Shown here: one piece after another, positions 7,820 to 14,746 of the stretch
Layout of the letters: each line of letters opens with the position of its first letter
Numbering within the stretch: position 1 is the first letter of the stretch
Assembly: GCF_030651745.1 (NCBI RefSeq)
Contig: NZ_JAUSCC010000105.1
Location: forward strand, 1-17,143
DNA: 17,143 nucleotides
Reading direction: 5' to 3'
From: Methylophaga sp.
GTDB lineage: Bacteria; Pseudomonadota; Gammaproteobacteria; Nitrosococcales; Methylophagaceae
Notes under the pieces: model-generated
The model's database searches: none
The model's input: only the letters and a program-made list of their open reading frames with translations
Told to the model about the DNA's origin: nothing
Made by a program: the position numbers and the translations under genes

Positions 7820-8991
7820 GAGTCTTGTCCGTCATTGTTAGCCTGTTCATCTGCCTGATATGGGACAGCATTAACTTCTGTTCCCGGACGAGCTCTCAAT
7901 AGACCTTCAACAATAATGCGATCAGATGTTTCTAAACCGTGTCGAATCACCCGCATATTGCCCTGCAATGTGCCAAGTTCAACTGGTTTTGGAATGACTT
8001 TGCCTTCTTCATCTACAGTCATCACCACCTTGGCAGCCTGATCGGTAACAATAGCCTTATCCGGAACCAGCATGGCCTCTGCATTTTGACTGGTCGGCAA
8101 ACGTAAGCGGGCAAACAGTCCCGGACGCAAAACACCATCAGCATTGTCCACCACTACACGCATTCTCAAGGTACCGGTATTTTCATCCAGTCGGTTATCA
8201 ACAAAGTCGATGCGTCCGGTTCGTGTCCAGTCCTGTTCATCAATTAATTTAAGCTCAGTCGGCATGGCTCTGCCATTGGCAAGTTGATCCTGGCCTTGTG
8301 GCAGACGAATTAATTCCAGATATTCTGTTTCAGAGACATCAAACACAAAATGCAGCGGATCCAAAGAAACAATGGTTGTCAAAGCCTGGCCGGCATCGCC
8401 ACTGCCAACCAGATTACCTACGTCAACCCGTCGGTTTGAGATACGTCCACTCACTGGTGCAGTAATTTTCGCGTATTGCAGATCCAGTTTGGCTGTTTTT
8501 ACCGCTGCTGCCGCGGATGCCACATTGGCATTGGCTTCCTGAAAACGGGCACGGCGGGTATCCACTTCTTCCTGAGAAATAGCACTTTGGGTTAATAGAC
8601 GCTCGCCACGTTTGGTATCCAAATCGGCCAGCTTTAACTGACTATCCATTCTGGCCAGCTCTGCTTCCGCTCGTGCCACTGCTGCTTCATAAGGACGAGG
8701 ATCTATTTCAAATAGTAAATCGCCCTTCTCGACCATTTGTCCATCCTGGAAATGAACTTTATCCAGGTAGCCAGTTACTCTGGCCCGTAACTCAACCATT
8801 TCAACCGCTTCAAAACGACCGGTAAATTCTTTCCATTCCGTCAATTCGCGAACTTCAGGTTGCACAACCTGGACTCGCGGAAGATTTTGTTCTGCATGCG
8901 CCCCATGACTAATCAGGCTTAACGAGAATAAAGCGGTTAGTGTGAAAACCCGCAAAAATGCTGGTTTACCGGAAAGTGAATAATCTGGCAT
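7816..8991 (-). CDS. RND efflux periplasmic adaptor (membrane fusion protein)
   Basis: The adaptor joins the inner-membrane pump to a TolC-type channel. I place the start at 8991 (391 aa): an AAAGGATC ribosome site lies just upstream, and the protein then opens with a signal peptide ending near SHGAHA, about residue 31. Longer in-frame codons up to 9123 read through the predicted promoter. No lipobox cysteine is present, so unlike AcrA the mature protein is probably a soluble or peripherally attached periplasmic protein. Order of parts: barrel-sandwich lipoyl half (ARVTGYLDKVHFQDGQMVEKG), alpha-helical hairpin with a long Ala/Glu/Arg-rich coiled coil, second lipoyl half (APVSGRISNRRVDVGNLV), beta-barrel, and membrane-proximal domain. 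It is first in the operon and overlaps the pump gene by 4 nt. Confidence 0.94.
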   Translation of the reverse strand: MPDYSLSGKPAFLRVFTLTALFSLSLISHGAHAEQNLPRVQVVQPEVRELTEWKEFTGRFEAVEMVELRARVTGYLDKVHFQDGQMVEKGDLLFEIDPRPYEAAVARAEAELARMDSQLKLADLDTKRGERLLTQSAISQEEVDTRRARFQEANANVASAAAAVKTAKLDLQYAKITAPVSGRISNRRVDVGNLVGSGDAGQALTTIVSLDPLHFVFDVSETEYLELIRLPQGQDQLANGRAMPTELKLIDEQDWTRTGRIDFVDNRLDENTGTLRMRVVVDNADGVLRPGLFARLRLPTSQNAEAMLVPDKAIVTDQAAKVVMTVDEEGKVIPKPVELGTLQGNMRVIRHGLETSDRIIVEGLLRARPGTEVNAVPYQADEQANNDGQDS

Positions 8992-9042
8992 GACAGATCC
9001 TTTGTTATTCGCTGGTGAAAGCGAAGGGAATAGCTTAAGATT

Positions 9043-9066
9043 CTTTCTAGAAAGGTTTCTGGAAAG
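9043..9066. promoter_or_regulatory. Tandem near-palindromes, likely operator of the MarR regulator
   Basis: CTTTCTAGAAAG (9043-9054) is a perfect palindrome. It is followed in a 12-bp tandem by TTTCTGGAAA (9056-9065), the same core with one change. The pair overlaps the predicted -10 and start region of the efflux operon, an arrangement that suits repression by the divergent MarR protein. Two sites about one helical turn apart suggest two dimers side by side. Confidence 0.55.
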
Positions 9067-9093
9067 ATTAATGCATGGTTCTTTGACGTGCAA
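9065..9093 (-). promoter_or_regulatory. Predicted promoter of the RND efflux operon
   Basis: On the minus strand TTGCAC (9093-9088) and TAATCT (9070-9065) are separated by 17 bp. The -10 is a weak match. The start would be near 9058, inside the tandem palindromes, and the -35 abuts the plus-strand -35 of the marR-type gene, so the two promoters lie back to back. Confidence 0.35.
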
Positions 9094-9113
9094 GTTAATT
9101 ATTTTGTCATAAT
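9083..9113 (+). promoter_or_regulatory. Predicted promoter of the marR-family gene
   Basis: TTGACG at 9083-9088 and CATAAT at 9108-9113 (5 of 6 matches) have a 19-bp spacer, slightly long for sigma-70. The start would be near 9120, giving a leader of under 20 nt that still contains the strong ribosome site at 9125-9131. Confidence 0.4.
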
Positions 9114-9137
9114 TCTGCCACATAGGAGGGGCATCAC

Positions 9138-9638
9138 TTGGCAGATCGCATCTTAACTATTGAAGATTCACTCGAACAAATGCGTAATTGTTGGAATGGG
9201 GATGATCTTGCTGTAGCTGAAACAATAAAACGGCTATTCCGGGCACGCGAATTATTTTTTTCTGATGCAAAAATTGTGATGGAACAATTTAATTTAAATG
9301 TTGGTGAATTCGATACGTTGGTATCTTTGCGCCTGCAAGGTCCGCCTTTTGAACAGACCCCTTCAAATATTTGCCAAGCTAATCTGGTGACATCTGGTGG
9401 TTTAACCAAAGTACTCAACAGCCTTGAAAAAGCTGACTTAATAAGTCGGCGGCAATGTGCTGATGATCAGCGTAGTCGTCTGGTCAAATTGACAGACAAA
9501 GGTAAAAAACTGATTGAGGAAGCATTAGGGATAGTCTTGGCAAGACATGAAAAACAGCTTAGTGATTCGCTAACCCGGGATGAGCGCGATATGCTCAATA
9601 CATTATTGAGGAAAATAAATCAGCTAGGAATGCGCTGA
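9138..9638 (+). CDS. MarR-family transcriptional regulator
   Basis: A 166-aa winged-helix repressor, divergent from the RND operon and therefore its likely local regulator. The start is TTG, chosen because AGGAGGGG lies 6 nt upstream; the next in-frame ATG would remove 14 residues. Helices 1-2 (about 22-66) serve dimerisation and ligand binding. The DNA-binding core follows: TPSNICQANLVTSGGLTKVL (recognition helix), then LEKADLISRRQCADDQRSRLVKL, the classic MarR wing with its DxRSR motif. The C-terminal helices complete the dimer interface. MarR proteins usually release DNA on binding aromatic or lipophilic ligands, or on cysteine oxidation; two cysteines (in ANICQ-like and RRQCADD positions) sit in the DNA-binding half, but redox sensing is speculation. 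The 3' end converges on 6S RNA with a 27-nt gap. Confidence 0.92.
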   Translation: MADRILTIEDSLEQMRNCWNGDDLAVAETIKRLFRARELFFSDAKIVMEQFNLNVGEFDTLVSLRLQGPPFEQTPSNICQANLVTSGGLTKVLNSLEKADLISRRQCADDQRSRLVKLTDKGKKLIEEALGIVLARHEKQLSDSLTRDERDMLNTLLRKINQLGMR

Positions 9639-9665
9639 TAAAATCATCAAAGATACTTAAAGAAA

Positions 9666-9845
9666 GGCCCCACAGTGGCGTTACGAACGGGGTTCTTGAA
9701 CCTGTTGGTTCAAGTGGGAAACCGCATGGGGATGGCAAACTTCCCGTCGGAGCGGGCTTGTTTTTCAACCCCGTAAATTTGGTTTCCTAAAGCATTTGCT
9801 TATCGGCTCAAGACAACACATGTCGCTATCGCTCACCGCAGGGTT
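9666..9845 (-). ncRNA. ssrS: 6S RNA
   Basis: 6S RNA mimics an open promoter and sequesters the sigma-70 holoenzyme in stationary phase. On the minus strand, CCCTGCGGTG (9843-9834) pairs with CACTGTGGGG (9677-9668) as the closing stem. The conserved CTTGAGCCGATAAG follows; with a 5' end at 9845 the U that would template the first product-RNA base is nucleotide 44, as in E. coli. The terminal stem opens with GGAAACC (9787-9781) pairing with GGTTTCC (9723-9717). The conserved small hairpin CTTGAACC-AACA-GGTTCAAG lies at 9714-9695. Length is about 180 nt (E. coli 184). It lies downstream of zapA, its usual place. The fau/ygfA gene that often follows is missing. Confidence 0.93.
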
Positions 9846-9851
9846 GGTTAA

Positions 9852-9857
9852 ATGATA
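9852..9857 (-). promoter_or_regulatory. -10 element of a 6S RNA promoter
   Basis: TATCAT on the minus strand matches the sigma-70 -10 at 5 of 6 positions and lies 6 nt before the predicted RNA 5' end at 9845. No good -35 is seen at standard spacing; a CTGACG lies 20 bp upstream, inside the end of zapA. Read-through from zapA with processing is also likely. Confidence 0.45.
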
Positions 9858-9887
9858 CGCAACTTTATCCGCCAAGTCGTCAGAATT

Positions 9888-10193
9888 TTATAATTCCAAC
9901 TGTCTATCTTCATTAATAAATGCACTAACCCGCTCTTTCAGCAGAGAAATTTTTTCATTAACTTTTTTAATGTCCTGAGTTTCATCTTGTTGCAAGGTCA
10001 GTAACTCATGCGCAATATTTAAAGCAGCCATCACAGCTATGCGATCTACACCAACAACTTTACCGCTGTTACGGATCTTTTCCATGTTCTGATGCACCAT
10101 GCGCGCAGACGCAATTAGCGCATCTTGCTGGTCTTCAGGACAAGCAACTTGATATTCTTTTCCGAGGATCGTGACGTGAACAGGTACATTCAT
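9888..10193 (-). CDS. zapA: Cell division protein ZapA (FtsZ-ring stabiliser)
   Basis: ZapA binds FtsZ filaments in the cytoplasm and bundles them at the division site. The 101-aa length is normal. The N-terminal globular part (VPVHVTILGKEYQVACPEDQ, about 3-22) and the central DRIAVMAALNIAHELL segment (about 50-65) are family signatures. The C-terminal half, about 65-95, is a Gln/Glu/Lys-rich coiled coil for tetramer formation. The ATG overlaps the stop of the upstream coiled-coil gene (ATGA), so the two are translated from one message. 6S RNA follows on the same strand, as in other gammaproteobacteria, where reads from zapA can continue into ssrS. Confidence 0.96.
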   Translation of the reverse strand: MNVPVHVTILGKEYQVACPEDQQDALIASARMVHQNMEKIRNSGKVVGVDRIAVMAALNIAHELLTLQQDETQDIKKVNEKISLLKERVSAFINEDRQLEL

Positions 10194-10399
10194 AGTTCTT
10201 CATCCAACTGTTTCAGACGATTGACCATATTCTCGATGCGATTACGGGCAATTTCAGTTTTTTCAACTAATTGCGCGCGCTCACTAAGCCAGGCTGCCTG
10301 TTGAGAACGAAGTAACATATTCTCTTCACGCAAGCGTCTGCTGGCCCTTAACAGCTCATCCAGCTGCTGTTCCAATTGTTGAATCGGGTTTTTATCCAT
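10190..10399 (-). CDS. Small ZapB-like coiled-coil protein (TIGR02449 type)
   Basis: A 69-aa protein, almost entirely coiled coil: IQQLEQQLDELLRASRRLRE, then a NMLLRSQQAAWLSERAQL segment and a final NRIENMVNRLKQLDEEL. It resembles the short TIGR02449 family found directly upstream of zapA in Pseudomonas and relatives, which is described as ZapB-like. A role with ZapA in the division ring is inferred from location and shape, not shown. It overlaps zapA by 4 nt. No clear Shine-Dalgarno precedes its ATG. A good promoter lies about 36 nt upstream. Confidence 0.85.
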   Translation of the reverse strand: MDKNPIQQLEQQLDELLRASRRLREENMLLRSQQAAWLSERAQLVEKTEIARNRIENMVNRLKQLDEEL

Positions 10400-10434
10400 T
10401 AATATGCGTCTTGGCTATGCGAGAATAATGGCTA

Positions 10435-10464
10435 ACTATAGACGTGCGCTGTTGACCCGGTCAA
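10435..10464 (-). promoter_or_regulatory. Predicted promoter of the zapB-like/zapA/6S operon
   Basis: On the minus strand TTGACC (10464-10459) and TATAGT (10440-10435) each match sigma-70 consensus at 5 of 6 positions, with an 18-bp spacer. The start would be near 10428, giving a leader of about 30 nt. This is the strongest promoter-like match I found in the window. Confidence 0.6.
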
Positions 10465-10465
10465 C
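10451..10465. promoter_or_regulatory. Perfect inverted repeat between the zap operon and ygfB
   Basis: GTTGACC-C-GGTCAAC has perfect 7-bp arms around one base. It contains a TTGACC -35 element on both strands: the minus copy fits the zap promoter. The plus copy lacks a good -10 but could serve ygfB. The symmetry may be a protein site or simply two -35 elements sharing bases. Confidence 0.45.
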
Positions 10466-10504
10466 AACTGCATGATGTGTTTTTTAATTTCAGGTTGTAT
10501 CTCT

Positions 10505-11053
10505 ATGTCTCAATTATATTTTCCATCCCTGTCACCGGAAAACGTGACTGCTGATGGTCCTGCCAGCACAGCTGAGCTCCAAGGCGCATTATGCGGTTTG
10601 CTATGCATGGATTCTCAGGCTAACCGTAATACCTGGTACAGCGATTTATTTGAAGACTATCAGCCAGGTGAAGAAGAAAAACAAAACCTGCTGGGATTGT
10701 TCGATGAAACCATTCAATCACTTAACAGTCTGGATTTTGATTTCCAATTGGAGCTGCCAGATGATGACGCCCCGCTGGGTTCGCGCATTGCAGCTTTAAG
10801 TGATTGGTGTCAAGGCTTGGTTTTCGGCTTAGGTGTTTCTGGATTGACCGACGAAACTGAATTACCTGCAGATTGTCAGGAATATCTGACTGATGTATTA
10901 CAGATCAGTCAGATCGATGATATCGAATTACAAACCAGCGACGATGATGACAACAACTACGAAGAATTAGTGGAATATCTTCGAATGGGTTTGTTTTTAC
11001 TTTATGGTGAATTGCATCCAGCCACCCCTGAAGACAAGAAAATTGAGCATTAA
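10505..11053 (+). CDS. ygfB: YgfB/UPF0149 family protein
   Basis: An acidic 182-aa cytosolic protein of the YgfB (YecA-like, UPF0149) family. I start it at 10505 (MSQLYFPSLS); an in-frame ATG at 10472 has no ribosome site and adds residues unlike the family. Visible signatures are AELQGALCGLLC near the N-terminus, LPDDDAPLGSRIAALSDWCQGLVFGLG in the middle and the C-terminal NYEELVEYLRMGLFLLYGEL. Biochemical function is poorly known; in Pseudomonas aeruginosa YgfB has been reported to influence beta-lactam resistance through control of an amidase gene. It opens the block with pepP and the two ubiquinone genes, its usual neighbours, and overlaps pepP by 1 nt (TAATG). Confidence 0.93.
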   Translation: MSQLYFPSLSPENVTADGPASTAELQGALCGLLCMDSQANRNTWYSDLFEDYQPGEEEKQNLLGLFDETIQSLNSLDFDFQLELPDDDAPLGSRIAALSDWCQGLVFGLGVSGLTDETELPADCQEYLTDVLQISQIDDIELQTSDDDDNNYEELVEYLRMGLFLLYGELHPATPEDKKIEH

Positions 11054-12363
11054 TGACTAAAAAAGAATTCGCCAAACGCCGTCAAAAACTGATGGACATC
11101 ATGGGGCCGGACAGTATTGCGGTTCTCCCCAATTCCTTGGTGCATCCGCGTAATCGTGATGTGGATTACCCATTCCGCAGTGATAGTAATTTCCATTATC
11201 TCAGTGGGTTTGATGAGCCCGAATCGGTGCTGGTGCTGATACCCGGCCGGGAGCATGGTGAATTTATTATTTTCTGCCGTGAGCGTGACCTTGATAAGGA
11301 AATCTGGGATGGCTATCGTGCCGGTCAGGAAGGCGCGATAAGCATGTATGATGCCGATGACTCCTATCCTATTGCCGATCTGGATGATATTTTGCCGGGA
11401 CTGATGGAAGACAAGGAAAAAGTCTTTTACACCATGGGCAATCAGTCAGCCTTTGATCAGCATATGGTGGGCTGGCTCAATCATCTGCGTCAGGCTTCAC
11501 GCTCTGGAAAGCATTCTCCTACTGAAATCATCGAGCTGGAACACTGCCTGAATGAATTACGCTTATTTAAGAGCAGCCAGGAAATCAAAAACATGCGCTA
11601 CGCTGCCGAGGCGTCAGTCAAAGCGCATATCCGAGCGATGCAATTCACGCAGCCGGGTAAATATGAATATGAAGTCGAAGCCGAATTGATTCATGAGTTT
11701 ATGAAACACGGCTGTCGTAGTCCGGCCTATCCTTCAATCGTGGGTGGCGGGGAAAATGGCTGCATTCTGCATTACATTGAAAACAACAGTAAATTGAAAA
11801 ACAATGATCTGCTGCTGATCGATGCCGGCGCTGAATATCAATGTTACGCCGCTGACATTACCCGCACCTTTCCGGTCAATGGCAAATTCACCCCCGAGCA
11901 ACGCGAGTTGTATCAAATTGTATTGGATGCCCAATATGCTGCTATCGATGCAGTCCGACCAGGCAATCATTGGAATCAGCCTCATGAAGCCGCTGTGCGA
12001 GTGCTCACAGAAGGCTTAGTCAGACTGGGGCTGCTGAAAGGTCAGGTCGAACAGTTAATTGAAGATCAGGCTTATCGCGAATTTTATATGCATCGCACCG
12101 GTCACTGGCTGGGCATGGATGTACATGATGTAGGTGACTACAAAATCGGTGGAACCTGGCGTTTACTGGAACCCGGCATGGTGCTGACGGTAGAACCGGG
12201 GCTCTACATTCGCGATCCGGAACATATCGATAAAAAATGGCATTTCATCGGCATCCGCATCGAAGATGATGTATTGGTGACCAAAAACGGACATGAGGTA
12301 TTAACCGCTGGCGCACCCAAGGAAATCGACGAGATCGAATCGCTGATGGCTGGAGCCCGCTAA
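11053..12363 (+). CDS. pepP: Xaa-Pro aminopeptidase (aminopeptidase P)
   Basis: A cytosolic di-manganese enzyme that removes an N-terminal residue preceding proline. At 436 aa it matches E. coli PepP. The N-terminal creatinase-like domain covers about 1-170; the pita-bread catalytic domain follows. Metal ligands are all present: D257 (LLIDAGAE), D268 (AADITRTF), H351 (HRTGHWLGMDVHDVG), E381 (TVEPGLYI) and E404 (GIRIEDDV). H347 and H351 flank the proton-shuttle region. It sits in the usual ygfB-pepP-ubiH order, sharing one base with the ygfB stop and ending 4 nt before ubiH. Confidence 0.97.
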   Translation: MTKKEFAKRRQKLMDIMGPDSIAVLPNSLVHPRNRDVDYPFRSDSNFHYLSGFDEPESVLVLIPGREHGEFIIFCRERDLDKEIWDGYRAGQEGAISMYDADDSYPIADLDDILPGLMEDKEKVFYTMGNQSAFDQHMVGWLNHLRQASRSGKHSPTEIIELEHCLNELRLFKSSQEIKNMRYAAEASVKAHIRAMQFTQPGKYEYEVEAELIHEFMKHGCRSPAYPSIVGGGENGCILHYIENNSKLKNNDLLLIDAGAEYQCYAADITRTFPVNGKFTPEQRELYQIVLDAQYAAIDAVRPGNHWNQPHEAAVRVLTEGLVRLGLLKGQVEQLIEDQAYREFYMHRTGHWLGMDVHDVGDYKIGGTWRLLEPGMVLTVEPGLYIRDPEHIDKKWHFIGIRIEDDVLVTKNGHEVLTAGAPKEIDEIESLMAGAR

Positions 12364-12367
12364 ACTC

Positions 12368-13570
12368 GTGAAGACAGATTTTGATCTATTGATTGTCGGT
12401 GCAGGCATGGTGGGGGCTAGTCTGGCACTTGCTCTCAAAAACACCGGATTGCGCATTGCCATAGTAGAAGCCCAGGATCTGCTTGCTGATCATCAGCCGG
12501 GTTTTGATGATCGTGGCATTGCACTGTCTTACGGGTCACAACGCATTTTTGAAACCATGCGACTCTGGCCGCAATTAGCAGATAAAGCGACAGCAATTCA
12601 CGGCATACATATTTCTGATCGTGGTCATTTTGGTGTGACACGTCTCAACGCCAAAACCGAAAATGTTCCGGCATTGGGTCAGGTAATGACCGCTAAACAT
12701 CTGGGCATTCAATTAAATCAGGCTTTGCAACAACATCCCACACTTACCATTCTGACACCGTTACAGGTTAACGCCCTTAAGCAAAATGAAACCTCGGTAA
12801 GCGTACAGTTATCAGATGGCCAGCGGATCACAGCAAAATTACTGGTCGGCGCTGACGGACAATTTTCCACCATCCGCGATTTACTGGGCTTATCAAGCTG
12901 GCAACGCGAATACCAGCAAACAGCTATTACCACCAATGTTATCCCGGAACGTGCACATCAAAATTGGGCCTATGAGCGGTTTACCGAAAATGGTCCTTTA
13001 GCCTTACTGCCAATGTCTGAAGGTCGATGCAGTCTGGTGTGGACTGTTCAATCAGGAGCAGAAAAGGCTTTATTAGAATGTAACGAGCAGCAGTTTGCTG
13101 AACAATTGCAGAAAGCTTTTGGATTTCGACTGGGGCATTTCGAAAAGATCGGTCAACGCAGCAGCTATGTTTTGGGATTAATGCAGACCAATCAACCCAT
13201 TCAGCAACGTGCAGTCTTAATTGGTAACGCGGCGCATAGCCTGCACCCAATTGCTGGTCAGGGCTTTAATCTGGGCTTACGGGATGCGGCAGTCCTGGCA
13301 GAGTTAATAACAGCTCACCCTGAAGACTGTGGTCATGCCAGTGTGTTACATGATTATGCCGAGTGGCAGCAACGCGACCAGAATAAAGTGGTCAACGCTA
13401 CAGATTTTCTGGTGAAAACATTCAGCAACAATCATGCGCTGCTGGGTCATGGTAGATCACTCAGTCTGGCGATACTCAATGGTTTGCCAACTATAAAAAG
13501 CCAACTGGCAAAAACCAGTATGGGCCTTAGCGGCAAACAAAGCCGACTCAGCCGTGGGCTGCCATTATGA
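12368..13570 (+). CDS. ubiH: Ubiquinone biosynthesis flavin hydroxylase UbiH
   Basis: A 400-aa FAD-dependent monooxygenase that hydroxylates the ubiquinone ring (C1 in E. coli) using oxygen and NAD(P)H. Motifs: FAD dinucleotide fold GAGMVG at 11-16, the DG motif LVGADGQFSTIRDLLG at about 159-174, and the second FAD motif GNAAHSLHPIAGQGFN from 286. Asn in GNAAH rather than Asp, and RGIALSYGS near the N-terminus, are UbiH hallmarks that separate it from the next gene. The start is a GTG; GGAG lies 12 nt upstream, rather far, so coupling to pepP is likely. Its stop overlaps the next start by 4 nt. Confidence 0.93.
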   Translation: MKTDFDLLIVGAGMVGASLALALKNTGLRIAIVEAQDLLADHQPGFDDRGIALSYGSQRIFETMRLWPQLADKATAIHGIHISDRGHFGVTRLNAKTENVPALGQVMTAKHLGIQLNQALQQHPTLTILTPLQVNALKQNETSVSVQLSDGQRITAKLLVGADGQFSTIRDLLGLSSWQREYQQTAITTNVIPERAHQNWAYERFTENGPLALLPMSEGRCSLVWTVQSGAEKALLECNEQQFAEQLQKAFGFRLGHFEKIGQRSSYVLGLMQTNQPIQQRAVLIGNAAHSLHPIAGQGFNLGLRDAAVLAELITAHPEDCGHASVLHDYAEWQQRDQNKVVNATDFLVKTFSNNHALLGHGRSLSLAILNGLPTIKSQLAKTSMGLSGKQSRLSRGLPL

Positions 13571-14739
13571 AGAATGACTATGATGTAATCATTGTCGGCG
13601 GTGGCATGGTCGGTACGACGTTTGCCCTGTTATTGGCAGATCAGACTGACTTAAAGATTGCCTTAATTGAAGCCCACCCGCCCGCTGGTGTGGCAGCCAC
13701 TGATGCGCCACTACAACGCGTCAGTGCAATAAATCCGGCCAGCCAGCAAATCCTTGAACAAATCAATGTCTGGCAGACGCTTCAGCCTTCCCGACTGGGT
13801 CCATTTGAAAAAATGCAGGTTTGGGAAACAGCTGGCAGTGATTTGCAATTTTCCGCTGCAGATATAGGGGTCGATTATCTTGGCCACTTTGTCGAAAACC
13901 AGCATATTCAGCAGCAAGCATTGATCGCAGCCCAAAGACATTCGCAGATTGAGTTTATTTGCCCCTCTCAACCTCAACATTATCAAACGGGTCAGATCGC
14001 GTTGGATAATGGTCAAAGCTTAACGGCAAAATTAGTGGTGGCTGCTGATGGTGCCCGTTCAATATTACGTGAACAAGCAGCAATTCAAAGTCGTGGCTGG
14101 GCCTATCAGCAACATGGGCTGGTGGCCACTATTCACACTGAAAATCCACATCAGCAAACGGCCTGGCAACGATTTATGCCGGGCGGACCACTGGCATTTT
14201 TACCATTAAACGATGCGCATTTGTGCTCCATTGTCTGGTCATTGCCGACTGAACAGGCAGAGCATTTTAAAGCTATTGATAAAACCAGCTTCGAATTACA
14301 GCTTGCCGAAGCATTTGACTATCGGCTGGGCAAGCTTGAACTGGTATCAGAACGAGCCAGTTTCCCGTTGGCATTGGCACATGCCAAAGAATATGTGAAA
14401 CCCGGCTTTGCCTTGATAGGTGATGCCGCCCACACCATTCATCCCTTGGCGGGACAAGGTGTGAACATCGGTTTGCAGGACGCTAAAGCGCTAGCTGACG
14501 TCCTTGGCTGGGCAAGTCAAAACCAACGGCAGCTTGGCAGCCTGCATACGCTGAAAAAATATCAGCGTCTTCGTCTGGCTGAAAATCTGCAGATGCAATT
14601 CACTATGGATGGCTTTCACCGACTGTTTACTCACCCTGCCAGTCCAATCAGCTGGTTACGCACGGCAGGTATGCAGCAGGTAAATAAATCGCAATGGTTG
14701 AAAAACCGCATTATGTTTCACGCGATTGGAAAGAAATAA
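13567..14739 (+). CDS. ubiI: Ubiquinone biosynthesis flavin hydroxylase, UbiI/VisC type
   Basis: A 390-aa paralogue of the preceding gene and its operon partner (ATGA overlap). Motifs: GGGMVG at 11-16, an ADGARS DG motif in the middle, and GDAAHTIHPLAGQGVN from 285. GDAAH and the GVNIGLQDA continuation match UbiI (C5 hydroxylase in E. coli) better than UbiH; UbiF or a broad-range hydroxylase such as UbiM/UbiL cannot be ruled out by eye. Together the two enzymes carry aerobic ring hydroxylations on the Ubi protein complex at the inner face of the membrane. The gene ends only 7 nt from the convergent lipoprotein gene, leaving no room for a free terminator. Confidence 0.9.
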   Translation: MKNDYDVIIVGGGMVGTTFALLLADQTDLKIALIEAHPPAGVAATDAPLQRVSAINPASQQILEQINVWQTLQPSRLGPFEKMQVWETAGSDLQFSAADIGVDYLGHFVENQHIQQQALIAAQRHSQIEFICPSQPQHYQTGQIALDNGQSLTAKLVVAADGARSILREQAAIQSRGWAYQQHGLVATIHTENPHQQTAWQRFMPGGPLAFLPLNDAHLCSIVWSLPTEQAEHFKAIDKTSFELQLAEAFDYRLGKLELVSERASFPLALAHAKEYVKPGFALIGDAAHTIHPLAGQGVNIGLQDAKALADVLGWASQNQRQLGSLHTLKKYQRLRLAENLQMQFTMDGFHRLFTHPASPISWLRTAGMQQVNKSQWLKNRIMFHAIGKK

Positions 14740-14746
14740 GTCCTGA

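Noticed and set aside
7439..7858. 139-aa plus-strand open frame
   Set aside because: Antisense to the conserved N-terminus of the RND pump; its composition is that of a shadow frame.
8992..9123. N-terminal extension of the efflux adaptor up to 9123
   Set aside because: It would place 44 residues before an evident signal peptide and overlap the predicted promoters and operator; the start at 8991 has a ribosome site.
9726..9776. Short plus-strand frame of 16 codons in the zapA-marR gap
   Set aside because: It lies antisense within the 6S RNA structure and has no ribosome site.
10472..10504. Upstream ATG of ygfB at 10472
   Set aside because: No ribosome site; the extra residues do not resemble YgfB N-termini.
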